Shown piece after piece: positions 31,646-43,082 of a stretch of 64,000 nucleotides of DNA. The notes under the pieces were generated by a model. That model had not been told where the DNA came from and made no database searches. It saw only the letters and a list, made by a program, of their open reading frames with translations. Position numbers and translations under genes: made by a program. The stretch spans positions 80,340,757 to 80,404,756 of the forward strand of contig CM077165.1 of the NCBI GenBank assembly GCA_039583875.1. The letters run 5' to 3'. How positions within the stretch are numbered: the first letter of the stretch is position 1; each line of letters opens with the position of its first letter. This DNA is from Platanthera guangdongensis. Its lineage: Eukaryota; Streptophyta; Magnoliopsida; Asparagales; Orchidaceae.

Positions 31646-32900
31646 AACAAGGAAAGAACAAAGCATTGCTTTCAAAGCATGTGAAGAAGCTAAAGAATCC
31701 ACTCCAGATAATGAAGACCTACTGAGTCTCTTGGCAAAGAGATTCTATAAGATGGCAAGGAAGGATCTCAGAAGAAGGTCTTACAGAAATGAAGACAAAC
31801 CAGGTATGACAAAACCCCCACTAAAAAAATTGTTTGTTATGGGTGCAGGAAACCTGGACACATATTGCCAAAATGTCCTGAGAAGAAGAAAGAAAAAAAG
31901 AAGGATAAAGACTCCAGAAAACATTCCAACAAGCCCACTTCTAACAAATACAAAAAGAAAGAGAGGGGATTTGTTGTAGAGACTTGGAGTGACTCAGATT
32001 TAGAATCTCTATCCAGCTCCAGTGAGGATGAAGAAGTGGCCAAAGCCAGATAGATATGCTTGATGACAATCAATGCCTCTTACAGCAACTCTAATACTAT
32101 AGATTCAGAAGCAGAAAATTCAGATGACGAATCAATGTCAGAAGAAGATCAGGTAATCTCTTCTTTTGATTTTTCTTCTGATCAATTTAAAATTGATTTC
32201 AAATTATTATGTAATGATTTAATTAAATCTGAGAAGGAAATCAATTTCTCAGAGAAAAATTAATTGAATTTGAAAATATTTCTTCTAAAAACTCAAAACT
32301 TAAAGAAGAACTAAAAGCTGCTAATAATCAAATATCTTCTTTAGAAAATAAATTAAAAGAGGCTAAGCAATTTGAAGAATCCCATAATGGGAGAAGCATC
32401 AAATTGAAGGACATCACAAGCATAGTCAATGTCAGGCTTAATGATAAGCTAGGTTAGGGAGCTTCATCTAATCAGCCTCCTATTCTTCAAAAAAATTTTT
32501 TATCAACCCCCATAAAATTCATCTATGATAAAGAAAAATGAAAAGAAGTTTTACAACTTGCAAATAAAAATATTGAAATCTTACCAAAAAAAATTAAAGA
32601 AAAATAAAAAATCTCATGAAAGTAATATTCAACAAAATTCGTCGAACCGAGATCGACAAAATCAGTATTATGCGTCGAACGGCGATTGACGAACTCTGAA
32701 CCCAGAATTTGGGTACAACTACTCATCTGTGGGTGCTCGACGAAATCAACATGTTTCGTTGAACAGAGATCGATGATCGTGGAACGCAGGAAATGAGCAT
32801 TATCATTCTGTGAACCGAGATCGACGAAATCAATACTTTTCGTCGAACTCTGTTCGACAAACTCAATTAAATTCATCGAACTCAAATATTGAAAACATAA
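31646..32900 (+). pseudogene. F gag, C-terminal half
   Basis: SIAFKACEEAKE, LLAKRFYKMARKDLRRR and a zinc knuckle CYGCRKPGHILPKC (about 31831-31875) are followed by a Lys-rich run, then a Ser/Asp/Glu-rich segment (WSDSDLESLSSSSEDEE) and a probable coiled coil (KLKEELKAANNQISSLENKLKEA, read across frameshifts). From about 32638 the frame holds Asn/Arg-rich repeats of the NRDRRNQ-Y type. The N-terminal UBN2-like part is absent. At least two frameshifts and several stops are present. Confidence 0.8.
32638..32890 (+). repeat. CGTCGAAC-GGAGATCGACGAA motif repeated in frame inside F gag
   Basis: Four or five degenerate units combine TCGTCGAAC with GAGATCGACGAAATCA. In the gag frame they encode S-S-N-R-D-R-R-N-Q peptides. 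The interrupting stops at two units are TGA where CGA is expected. The same DNA motif recurs in the spacer after pol (36275-36600) and in the F LTR (53120-53420). Confidence 0.75.
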
Positions 32901-33099
32901 ATTTTAATTTCTATCAAACTAATAATCAGAAACAAAACTTGTTAATCCTTTTACTCAATGGATAATTCCTCCTAGGAGATATCATCCACTAGGATATAAG
33001 GATCAACCTAATTGTTCTTATATTTCTATTTATTCTTGTGAAAGATATCATGGATCCAAGGTCACCTGGGTCATGAACAACTAATCTTGTATTGTATAG

Positions 33100-36000
33100 G
33101 TAATGGACTATCCTACCACAGAGCAACATTGGTATCTGGATAGTGGATATTCAAAACATATGACAGGGTACAAAGGCAACCTGACTGATTTCAAAGCTAA
33201 GCTTGGACCAAAGGTGATTTTTGGAGACTCCAACTGTGGACAGACATAAGGTTATGGAAATGTAAAAGTTGAAGCTGTTACCTTCAGGAAGTTAGCATAT
33301 GTCAATGGTCTCAAGCATAACCTAATATCCATAAGCCAGTTATGTGCTGAAGGTTATTAGGTATCATTTAATCAGTCATCTTGCATTATTACTTCTGATA
33401 AGAAAAAAATTATTTTAAATGGAATTAGACAAGGAAATATTTATGTAGTAAATTTCAAATCAGCTAGTACAAAAATTTGTCTATTTAATCAAATTAGATC
33501 TACTAATGATTTATGGTATAAGAGACTAGACCACGTAAACTTTAGGAATATTGCTAAACTATCTAGGGACAACCTTGTTAGAGGACTGCCTTCTGGTTCT
33601 TACAAGAAGGAAGGACTCTACAGGGCTTGTCAATTAAGCAAACAAACTAAAAGTAGTTTTAAATCTATTAATAAAAGTGATTCACATAGGATTTTGTACT
33701 TGCTACATATGGACGTTTTTGGCCCTATTGTTGTACAAAGTTTGGGAGGAAAGTCTTACACTTTAGTTATTGTTGATGATTTCTATATATTCACTTAGGT
33801 GTTTTTTCTGAGTAACAAGTCAGATAACTTTAAATTTATTACAGATTTTCTTAAGAGCATCAGGTTGAGTACTCTACTCAGGTTGCATTGATCAGAAGTG
33901 AACATGGCACTGAGTTTGAATCTCTTCTCGTGCAAGAATTCTGTGAGAAGGAAGGTATCATGCACTATTTTTCTGCTCCTACAACTCCTCAACAAAATGG
34001 GGTAGCAGAAAGGAAAAATAGAACCCTTATTGAATCTGCTGGGACATTGCTTGCAGATGCTTATTTGCCCCTATCCTTTTTAGCAAAGGTTGTGAGCACA
34101 ACAAATTATATTCTAAATAGAAGTTTAATCATAAACTTAAGGGTATGACTCCCTATGAATTACTTAAAGGGAAGCATGCTAAAGAAGATTATTTTAAAGT
34201 TTTTGGTTGCAAATGTTACATTCATAATAATAACAAGAAACACCTTAGAAAGTTTGAAGCAAAGGCTGTAGAGGGAATTTTCCTTGGATATTCCCAAATC
34301 AGCAAAGCATATAAGGTATTTAATAAGTCAACATTAAAAATGGAAGAATATGTACATATTTATTTTGATGAAGCTAACATGTTTTACTAGGAGAAGTATT
34401 TTTCTACCAAAAAAACTTTGTAGGTACCCTATTTGTGTGAGAAGTTGGATGACTTAAACCTTACCCAAGAGGTTACATCTCATCCTTTTCCACATATTGA
34501 TGAAGAAAGTGAAGAAGAAAGTGCAGAAGAAGTTGAACCAACAACAACAACTATAATTCCACAAGAGAAATTAATTCCATAAGTTGTTGATCAACCAACT
34601 CCTCCTGCTGATCTTGTGACACTTAGAGATCATTCCATATCTCAAGTGATTGGAGACATATCAACAGGTGTGCAAACAAGGCATCAACTCAACCAAGATT
34701 CGATGCATGCTTTCTTCATTCCTCAACTTGAGTCTCAATCCATAAAAAATGCAAAGCAAGATCCCCAATAGATTATTGCAATACAAGAGGTGCTCAACCA
34801 ATTTGAGAGGTGCAGAGTTTGGGATTTAGTTCCTAGACCCAAAGACTACCTAGTCATTGGAACTAAATGGGTGTTCAGGAACAAATTGGATGCACAAGGA
34901 TCAATTATAAGGAACAAAGAAAGATTGGTAGCCCAAGGATACTTATAGGAAGAAGGCATTGACTATAACCAGACCTTTCCTCCTATTGAAAGATTGGAAG
35001 CTATCAGGATTTTTCTTGCATATGCAACATGTAAGAAGTTCAAGGTTTACCAAATGGATGCCAAGAGTGCATTCCTCAATGGAGAATAAAAAAGAGGAAG
35101 TTTATGTTGAACAACCTCCAGGTTTTATCTCCTCAACTCATCCACCTTATGTTTTCAAGTTGCATAAAGCTCTTTATGGTTTAAAACAAGCTCCAAGAGC
35201 TCGGTATGAGATCCTAGCTAGCTTTATTTTAGAACATAAGTTTACTAGAGGCATTGTAGATAGAACATTATTCATTAGAAATCATAAATCAAAAATTTTG
35301 CAAGTTTAAATCTATGTAGATGATATAATATTTGGCTCTAATGATTCCAAACTTTGCAAAAGATTTTCTAATCTGATGCACTCAAAGTTTGAAATGAGTA
35401 GCATGGGTGAACTATCATACTTCCTTGGTCTCCAAGTGAAGAAAACCCCTGATAGCATCTTTTTATCCCAATCAAAATATGCTAAAGAGCTACTCAAAAG
35501 ATTTGGGATGACTGATGCCTTAGCCAAGAAAAAACCCATGCCATCCAATGTTGTAGTTAATTCTGATGAACAGGACAAAAAAGTTGATCAGAAAACAAAT
35601 AGGGCTATTATTGGGTCCTTATTATATCTTACAACTAATAGGCCAGATATCATGTTTTCTACTTGTATTTGTGTTATGTTTCAGGTAAGCCCTAAAGAAT
35701 CTCATCTTATTTTATTAAAAAAACATTTTAAGATATATAAAGGGTTATCCTAATCTAGGAGTCTAATATCCTACTGAGTCAGAATTTGATTTAACTAGAT
35801 TTTTAGATGCTGACTTTGCTGGATGTAGAGTTGATAGGAAAAGCACATCAGGAACTTGTCAGTTCCTTAGTGATAGGCTTATGTCCTTGTTTTGCAAAAA
35901 GCAAACCTTTGTGTCAACATCAACTATCGAAGCTAAATATATAGCAGCAAACAATTGTTGTTCACTAATTTTGTGTATTCAAAATCAGCTCCTGCATCAT

Positions 36001-36264
36001 GTTTTCAACTTAAATAATTCAACTATATTTTGTGATAATACTAATGCTATTTCAATTGCACAAAATCTACTGTATCATAGTAGAACAAAGCATATAGAAA
36101 TAAGGCATCATTTCATTAGAGATTGTGTCGATAAAAATAAAGTTAAAATTCTCTTTATCTCTACTGATTTACAAAGAGCAGATATTTTCACCAAATCCTT
36201 AGATGAAAAGAAACTTCTGTTCTTCCTAAATCAGCTAGGTATGATCAATGGAGACAGATTAATT
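33100..36264 (+). pseudogene. F pol (copia): protease, integrase, RT, RNase H
   Basis: Protease WYLDSGYSKHMTG (Asp at 33139). Integrase: GLKHNLISISQL, CQLSKQTKSSF, MDVFGPI, IRSEHGTEF (consensus SD is SE here), [51 protein letters not shown] and the YVDD box at 35313-35324, with a TAA just before it. RNase [59 protein letters not shown], ending LGMINGDRLI at 36264. Frameshifts and stops are numerous, so it is inactive. Confidence 0.9.
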
Positions 36265-36274
36265 TGATTTATGT

Positions 36275-36600
36275 CTATGGTCGACGATCTGTTCTTATTT
36301 CGTCTAACGGAGTTCAACGAACTCTGAACGCTTTTTGAAGTGTTCGTCGAACGGAGATTGGTAAACTTTCCTTTATGAAATTGTTCGTTGAACAGAGATC
36401 GATGAATTTGTTTCAGGAAATCTTTTCATCGAACGGAGAACGGCGAACTATTTTCCCCCTCTTTAAACTTTGATCGACGATTTTATTTCTTTATGAGATT
36501 TTTCGTCGAACTGAGTTCGAAGTTTTTTATGTTCCATCGCACGGAGTTTGCCTTTTCATCTTCTGAAAACTTATAATAAGGTTTTCATCAAACTCCATCC
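36275..36600 (+). repeat. Spacer after F pol with GTCGACGA/TTCGTCGAAC motifs
   Basis: About ten degenerate copies of TTCGTCGAAC(G)GAG and GATCGACGA with spacers of 20-40 bp lie between the end of pol and ORF3. No coding frame is recognisable. Element E has an analogous array (GTGTCGACAC) at the same place. Confidence 0.75.
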
Positions 36601-36639
36601 CGCGCTTTCCAGTTCTCTTGTACTTGTTCTTTTGTTTTT

Positions 36640-37396
36640 GCAGGCTTGGCGATTTTGGTGCCGACTCTTTTTGGAATGAAGTTTGATGCATGATTTGACA
36701 TCGACATTGACACTTTCAACCATTCTGATCAAGTCTTCAGGAACATATTCCAGTTATTTGAAGCACCACAGCTGAGACAATTTATGACCATAAGGATCAA
36801 ACTCCCAGTGCAGGAAATAAAAGAATGGGTTTTCACAGCAACCCTTCCAGATCAAACCTCCATCACAGGAACAATTTCTGGACAACAAGTTTCTCTTTAC
36901 CCTACCATTCTAACTGAAGTTTTTTGATTTATTAATGGGGAATATGATTTTGAATTATCTAGCACTGAGTTTGACGATATGCTAGTTATAATGGGTCACT
37001 CACAGGGAAACCCTAACAAGTTGTTGAAGAAAAACTTGTCTGCTGAATACAAGTTTTTGGCAGATATAGTTGGGAAGGTAATCTTGGGTGAACACTCAGC
37101 CCATGATTACATTAACATGCACCAATTCCTTCTAATGTGTGCCTTGGTTAATCACAAAACTGTAAACTAGGGAGAGATTATCTTTGATTTGATTAAGAAG
37201 AAAATCAGTAAGAAGGAAGTTTATTTTGGAAGAGTTCTAGGAATCTTCCTACAGGCTAAGGTTCTAGAACTGTTGGTATCCCAGACCACTTTCATAAATA
37301 GTTCTAAGAGGATTACCTCTACCCACTTGGTCAGATGGGAGAGGGTTATTCCAAAGCCCTCCAGGTCTTCATCTTCCAGGATAGCTTCTGAGGACA
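36640..37396 (+). pseudogene. F ORF3, N-terminal part
   Basis: The frame from about MKFDA, with TGA and TAG stops, includes KNLSAEYKFLADIVGKVIL and, after a stop, GEIIFDLIKKKISKKEVYFG and LVRWERVIPK. It aligns with E ORF3 (GKFLSEIVGKVIL, SRWDRVLSKEMPTP), so ORF3 is conserved between two divergent copia families. The frame reads into IASED at the E insertion and resumes TRAAIATSL at 50448. I cannot name its function. The N-terminal domain resembles what is usually annotated as a putative plant transposon protein. Confidence 0.7.
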
Positions 37397-37738
37397 TGAA
37401 AGATATTGTACCTAATCACCTAGAGGGGGGGGGTGAATAGGTGACTTAAATCTTTTTAACTTTTTAGGCAGAAATCAGATTATAACACAGAATTATATCT
37501 ACTTTATCACAGCACATAATCAGCAATCACAGAATTCCACAAGCACACAGTAGACACTCAGATTTATAGTGGTTCCCCAAGATTTGGGTACATCCACTTT
37601 CCCCCTTCGCCTATCTAGCAGTGTACTAGATTCGGCCAAACTCCTCCACTATCTCAGATCCTCAGATCTTACACTCAGAACCCAAAACCAGGTTCCTACA
37701 GCTCAGGCCCAAGGCCCTACAACTCAGCTTCTTCACAA

Positions 37739-37812
37739 AGCCTACACTCAGCCACCAAGGCCTACACTCAGCCACCAAGGCATACACTCAGCCACAACAG
37801 GCCTACACTCAG
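37739..37812 (-). repeat. 20-bp tandem repeat in the E 3' LTR
   Basis: CCTACACTCAGCCACCAAGG repeats three to four times on the plus strand (the second copy of the array is at 48738-48812 in the other LTR). Plus-strand open frames across it are antisense artefacts. Confidence 0.8.
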
Positions 37813-38285
37813 AGATATAAATCTCCTACACTCAGGCACACAGGCCCTACACTCCGCCTTTATAATTACAGGCTTACAAAACTCAGATCCCTAAGGATCC
37901 TATAAGATAATATGAATACAAAATGTTAACTCTACAACTCAGAGAAATGAGAGAAGAGTTGTGAGTTTCTTGATGAGTTCTTGGAAGAACTCAACTGAAA
38001 TCAATCTGACTTGGCTTTCTTCAAAGCTTCTTGAATGTAGAACACAATAAGATTGACCTCCTCTGCAGTTGATCCTTGATCTCTGCTACTTAAGATTCAG
38101 AACAAATCTGAACCCTTCTTCTCAGCCTGGTTCCAAAGGCTGACTTCTTGGATGGAGCTCTCTCTCTCTCCAACTTCTTAGATCTTCACTAGATTCTTCA
38201 AGGAATAGCTAGATCTTCTTTGTATATTGATCACTTGAACTTGTGTTCAATCTTTCAATCATCTCTTTCTGTAGACAGTGTAAGC

Positions 38286-38296
38286 CTATTTATAGG
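38286..38296 (-). promoter_or_regulatory. TATA box of the E 3' LTR
   Basis: On the minus strand CCTATAAATAGG sits downstream of the palindrome array. The equivalent in the 5' LTR (about 49285-49296) would drive full-length transcription, so the array lies upstream in U3, where enhancers reside. Confidence 0.7.
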
Positions 38297-38449
38297 CCTT
38301 CTTCATGGTAACCGGCTGGTCCGGTCCATAACTGATTTCTGACAACTCTGACAGGTACAGTAGACCGGCTGGAATGGCAGCTGTCAAGTCATCCAGTCAG
38401 TTCTTGAAAATTCTATAACTGTCTGAAAGTGTCGAGACTGTCTGTCTTT

Positions 38450-39302
38450 AAGTGTCGACACTTATAGACCAAGTGTCGACACAAGTTGACTAAGTGTCGA
38501 CACTAGCCTATAAGGTGTCGACACAACTCCTTGTGTTGTAGATTGTATATCTCGACACAGCTTCTTCTTCATGTGTCGACACTGATATTGAGTGTCGACA
38601 CAACACTTTGTTCTTCAGCACTTTGTTGAAATCTTGTAAGTGTCGACACAACTCCTTTGTGTCGACAAATCTTCATGTGTTGAACTTGTTAAGTGTCGAC
38701 ACTTCTTCTTGGTGTCGACACATGTCTTTAGTGTTGATACTTGCTGAGTGTCGACACAGCTCCTTGTGTCGACACATCCTTCTTCTGTTGAGACTCTGGC
38801 TGAGTGTCGACACATCACCTTAGTGTCGACACTTGTACTTAGAATTTTCTGAACTTTGCTAAGTGTCGACACAGCTCCTTGTGTCGACACTTTCTTCAAG
38901 TGTTGAGTCTTCTGCTGAGTGTCGACACATTCTTTCTTGTGTCGACACTTTCTTCAAGTGTTGAGTCTTCAGCTGAGTGTCGACACATTGCTCTGGGTGT
39001 CGACACTTATACTTAGACTCTGCTGACTTTTGCTGAGTGTCGACACAGCCTCCAAGTGTCGACACTTTCTGATGTAGACACAGTTTCACTGGGTGTCGAC
39101 ACAACTGCTAAGTGTCGACACAGCTTCACTGGGCTTTTCTTCATTGAGTGTCGACACAGCTCCTTGTGTCGACACTTTCTGTCTGGTGTCGACTCTGCAT
39201 CCCTGGTGTCGACACAATGACTCCAAGTGTCGACACTGCTTGCATGGGTGTCGACACAAGTCTTCTTAAGTGTTGACACTTTGCTCCTGGGTGTCGACAC
39301 AT
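38450..39302 (-). repeat. GTGTCGACAC palindrome array, E 3' LTR
   Basis: Perfect 10-bp palindromes GTGTCGACAC occur about every 30 bp with non-repeating spacers. Degenerate partners such as GTGTTGAGTC often alternate with perfect ones. The matching array in the 5' LTR spans 49434-50300. Confidence 0.9.
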
Positions 39303-39445
39303 GGACTTAGAAACTTTTTCTTCTTTCCTGTAAATACTTAAACTGCACAAGTAAACTCAAAATACATCAAATATATTTTGATGTATATCATTGAGTTGGG
39401 TGAGGCTTCTTCAAATCAGGTACATTTAAACCAATGTACCCAACA

Positions 39446-39459
39446 ATCTCCCCCTATTT
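39446..39459 (-). other. Polypurine tract of E
   Basis: On the minus strand AAATAGGGGGAGAT abuts TGTTGGG of the 3' LTR. It is identical to the C1 tract. Confidence 0.88.
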
Positions 39460-39721
39460 GGAGAAGTCATAACCCTTAGTCAATGATATACACCATATAG
39501 AATAAAATCAAGTATGATGTAAAACAGGATTATGTAATCAGGAAAGAAACATAACATGTATTAAACAAACATGCATACACAGATATCATCACAGAACAAT
39601 TATGAAATAGATTTAGCAAATAACAGATTGTTCTAATATCTTGTTATATTCATTTTCCAAAAGTTTACAAAATGTTTAACAATCAAAATATTACAACTGT
39701 AAACTCAAGAAGAATTCTATT

Positions 39722-42574
39722 CTATTTTTGATCAGCATCTTTGATCACTATCCCTTTTCCAGACTGTATCTTGGCTTGCACAGAAGCTTCAGCATCTTCA
39801 GTTTCAACAGGCTTTTTCCCTTTCAACTCCTTCTTCTTTAGCTCTTCAGCTTTGATCTTTTGCCTCTCAAAATAATGATAAGGCTTGGGAAAGTACTTGC
39901 TAGGCTCCTGAGCAGTAGGAGGTAGCTTTCCCATCTTTGCCTTTCTTCTATATTGGACTATGGCTTCTTGCCTTGTCTCATGCTTTCTCCATTCCAATTC
40001 AGAAAACCACTTGTTTCTGTCTTGTATATTATCTTTTGCAGCTTTCCATGCAGTCAAAATAATATTTCTTGAAGTGGGGCTCCACTGCTCAAAGTCTAGT
40101 CTTTGTTCAGCTTGCTCTCTGAACCTCTTCTTAGACAATCTGGTTTCTTCTTCTTTCTGCAGAGCTTCTTGCATAGCTTCAGATACTGGCTGAACAACCT
40201 TCTCTATGATGACATTGTACTTTCCCCCAGGTGGGCTATACATGGACTGTATATCAGCTTGAACCATATCAAAATCTGGAGGAGGGTAGATGACTTGAGC
40301 CATTTCTGGTTGCTCCCCTCCTAGATATGCAGGATGTATCCCAGATTCTGCAACATTGTCATCATCACATAAGGGAGGATAACCAAGGGTAGCTCTGATA
40401 GAATTAGATATCCACTTGGCATGATCAGAGCTGGCTTTGACTAACACCCTCTCCCCCTTTATGACTTCTCTTTCTATGTGATCTCTTACATCATCTTTTT
40501 GAAATCTGACCTGGTTATCCAAATAATTGACTCCATATTTAAAGAAAGGTTTCAACCTTTGGAGTTTGTCAGTTATCAACTTCTGAGAGTCTTGAATTGC
40601 AGTTTTAACAGCAGTTAAGCTCTCTTGCAGTGCCTTATCAAAATCTGCCTTAGCAGTAGCAGTAGAAGTTGTCAGTCCAGCAGCGATGTTCTTCATTTCT
40701 GTGACAATTGCATTATGGGAAGTAGTTAAGTTATCATTCATTCTGATCTGGTTCTCAAGAACATACCCTTGCTTCAGTGCAATGTCATCTACTTGTGCTT
40801 TTATCTTGTCCTGATGAGTTGCTAAGTATACCACTGCATTCCCTCCCTTGTGGAAGCAGTCTGTCATTTCCTTCTTATTAAGATTCATTTCAAATCTTAT
40901 AGACTTGATATCCTGGGCTAGATCAAATTGTAGAGACTTGTGCCCCTCATCCACATAGGTTTTAATAGCTTTCCTGTGCTCATCTAGCTTAATTTGCATA
41001 GCAACCATTAGAGCACTATAATCTACTGATGGTGTTGGTTGAGATATAGGTTGTGGAGCAATAGTTTGCAATGCCTTCTTATAAGTTTGGCTCCTTCTTT
41101 TGAAGACTTGAAACTTCTTTTTCTTAGCTCTTGCTGCCTCCTCATCTTCAGAAGCTGAGGTGCTGACAATATCTACCCTCTCCTTAGGGCTTGGAGGTAA
41201 CTCCTTCTGCACTTGTGGTGCCTTCTCAGGTTCTTGCATTGCAGGTTCTTCCAGAATTTGCACTTGCTCCCCCTCAACTGGAGCATTCTCCCCCTCAGCA
41301 GCAGTACATTCCTTGTCAAAATCTGTTTGATCCATATTTAGGAAAAGATCTTCCATTGTATATTCTTGTGGAGAATGGGCTGGAGAAACTCTTGGCTCAT
41401 CTACCACTGGATCAGATACTATTTGAACTGTGACAGATGTGTCCTCCATGACAACATCTGGGGGTAGGCTATTAATCTGAGTTTGCTGATAATCATTACT
41501 TAAGGAATCAGACAAAATATTATCCTCTATAAGGAAATCTAAAGCATTAAGCTCAGTGATTACCTCAAGGATGATGTTTGTAGCTTGTTCACTTTCCAGT
41601 ATAGTTGGCTCTTCCACTATTAGTGGCTCCCCCTGGACTGAATCCTGGTGTAAGGGGCTAGCTGATGGTAGCTCCCCCTATCTCACTACAGCATCTTGTT
41701 GAGCTGGAGAGTTCACAGCATTTCCTTCTACATCCTCTTCTGGAGTAAAGACAACATGCTCTTTACTACCAGAGCTGCTAGAGGAAACCTGAGCCACAGG
41801 GGCAGTTTTCTTCTTCTTCTTCAGTGGAGTTTCCTTCTCAGAAGTTATTTTCTCAGGGGTTGGCATCTCCTTAGACAAAACCCTGTCCCATCTGGAGAAG
41901 ATCCTCATGTCCATCTTTCTCATATGGTTGATTTTACTGCCAGCAGCTTGACCCATAACCTCTGGTATACTACCAGCTAGGTATAAACTTATGATTCTAC
42001 CCAAATTGGGTTTCTTCAGACTCTCCTTAATATTTTCAAAGACAACAATAGACCAATCAGTTTTTAGGCTGAAGATTATCCTGGTCATGAGATTGAACAT
42101 ATGGGCAGATACCCTGTCATGCCCTCCAGGCTTACTTAAGATCACTTTGCCTACAATTTCTGATAGAAATTTCCCTTGGCTGTTCATGCCTTTCCTATTA
42201 AACACAGATCCAATTTTCATCTTTGAATCCAGACCACACCATGCCAATGCATCTCTGGTCCTGGAAGCAGTAACTTCTTCTTCTTCCTTAGTTCTTGGTA
42301 ACTGAAGTACTTTCCTCAAACTTTTTGGTGAGACCTTTACCTTTTCACCATGAACCCTGGACTTGATCTTGAATCCAGATTCGTCTACTTTAGCTCCATT
42401 CAGAAACTCTAAGACTTCTTTCTTCCAGATCTTAGTCGGCTCTGAAACAAGAAATTCTAACCCTGAGTCTGCAACTAGGGTTACCACAGTCTTGATCTTT
42501 GGGTCTGCATCACCAAACGCGTCTCGCACTAGTTCATAGCTTTCATTGACGTTCTCCTCGAGCTTTGGCGCCAT
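39722..42574 (-). CDS. E ORF3: large third ORF downstream of pol, one in-frame stop
   Basis: The minus strand is open from ATG at 42574 (MAPKLEENVNESYELV) to 39722, about 950 codons, with one TAG near 41676 (PAQQDAVVR-stop-GELPSASPL). Both halves share one frame. The N-terminal part (about residues 1-290) holds VGKVIL, SRWDRVLSKEMPTP and a Lys-rich end. The middle is acidic and Pro-rich. The C-terminal part is charged and helical (KADFDKALQESLTAVKTAIQ) and ends in Lys-rich segments. I see no signal peptide or membrane segment, so env-like function is not supported. F and C1 carry recognisable relatives. Function is unknown. An in-frame upstream ATG at 42622 lies in palindrome repeat sequence, so 42574 is preferred. 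Confidence 0.75.
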
Positions 42575-42639
42575 TAGGGTTTGAAGAATTTGAACTGAGA
42601 GAAGAGAGGTGTCGACACACAAATTTGGTCTCGAAACTT

Positions 42640-43065
42640 TTGAAAGCGTGTCGACAGACTAAGGCAAAATCCTATTTATACCTTTCTAGGGTTGAAGATG
42701 AAAGGGCGGGTCAGCTAACTTAAATTGTGTCGACACTGTGGAAAAGTGTCGACACAGACTTATAATGTCTCGACACCTATGTGTCGACACAAGTTTAGTC
42801 AACAGAATATATGTGTCGACACTTGTTTATGTGTCGACACCACTTAACTCAACACTTAGTCGAGACTTGTACTTAGATAATTCTGAGTAAATTCTAAGTG
42901 TCGACACCACCTTGGTTGTGTCGACACCTACGTGTCATGTGTCGACACTAGTATCCTGAAGTGTCGACACCAACTTCCTAGATGTGTCGACACCTTTTCC
43001 CTGAAGTGTCGACACCACTTTTCTGTGTCGACACAGATATCTCTGTGTGTCGACACCTTTTTACT
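42640..43065 (-). repeat. GTGTCGACAC array between E pol and ORF3
   Basis: About fifteen full or partial GTGTCGACAC palindromes fill the spacer between RNase H and ORF3. The same decamer fills the E LTRs, so the element carries three separate arrays. There is no ORF of interest here. Confidence 0.85.
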
Positions 43066-43082
43066 TAGCCATTTCTATAAAC

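Larger units (their letters stand above)
31646..37396 (+). mobile_element. Element F: decayed Ty1/copia element, 5'-truncated (continues at 50445-54513)
   Basis: It lacks a 5' LTR and the first part of Gag. Order: Gag C-terminal half, copia Pol (protease, integrase, RT, RNase H), a motif-rich spacer, ORF3. It is split at GGACA by element E, then ORF3 resumes, followed by the polypurine tract and one LTR. Stops and frameshifts are dense throughout. Pol order with integrase before RT defines Ty1/copia. The extra 3' ORF suggests the SIRE/Maximus-like group. Confidence 0.88.
37397..39445 (-). repeat. 3' LTR of element E
   Basis: On the minus strand TGTTGGGTACATTGG to AATATCTTTCA. It contains about 29 perfect GTGTCGACAC decamers between 38450 and 39302 (counted by eye), a TATA box CTATAAATAGG (minus, about 38286-38296), a 20-bp tandem repeat at 37739-37812 and the ATTCACCCCCCCCTCTAGGTG block near its end. 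Confidence 0.95.

Noticed and set aside
37569..37820. 83-codon frame (and a 98-codon partner at 48568) on the plus strand
   Set aside because: It is antisense within the E LTR, driven by the 20-bp CCTACACTCAGCC repeat. It has no initiation context or homology, although it is present in both LTRs.
38450..39302. CRISPR-like array of regularly spaced short palindromes
   Set aside because: Repeats are only 10 bp, spacers are irregular in length, the array lies in both LTRs of a retrotransposon and the host is a plant.
39722..42574. Envelope gene in element E
   Set aside because: No signal peptide, transmembrane helix or cleavage site is visible in ORF3. It is described as a third ORF of unknown function instead.
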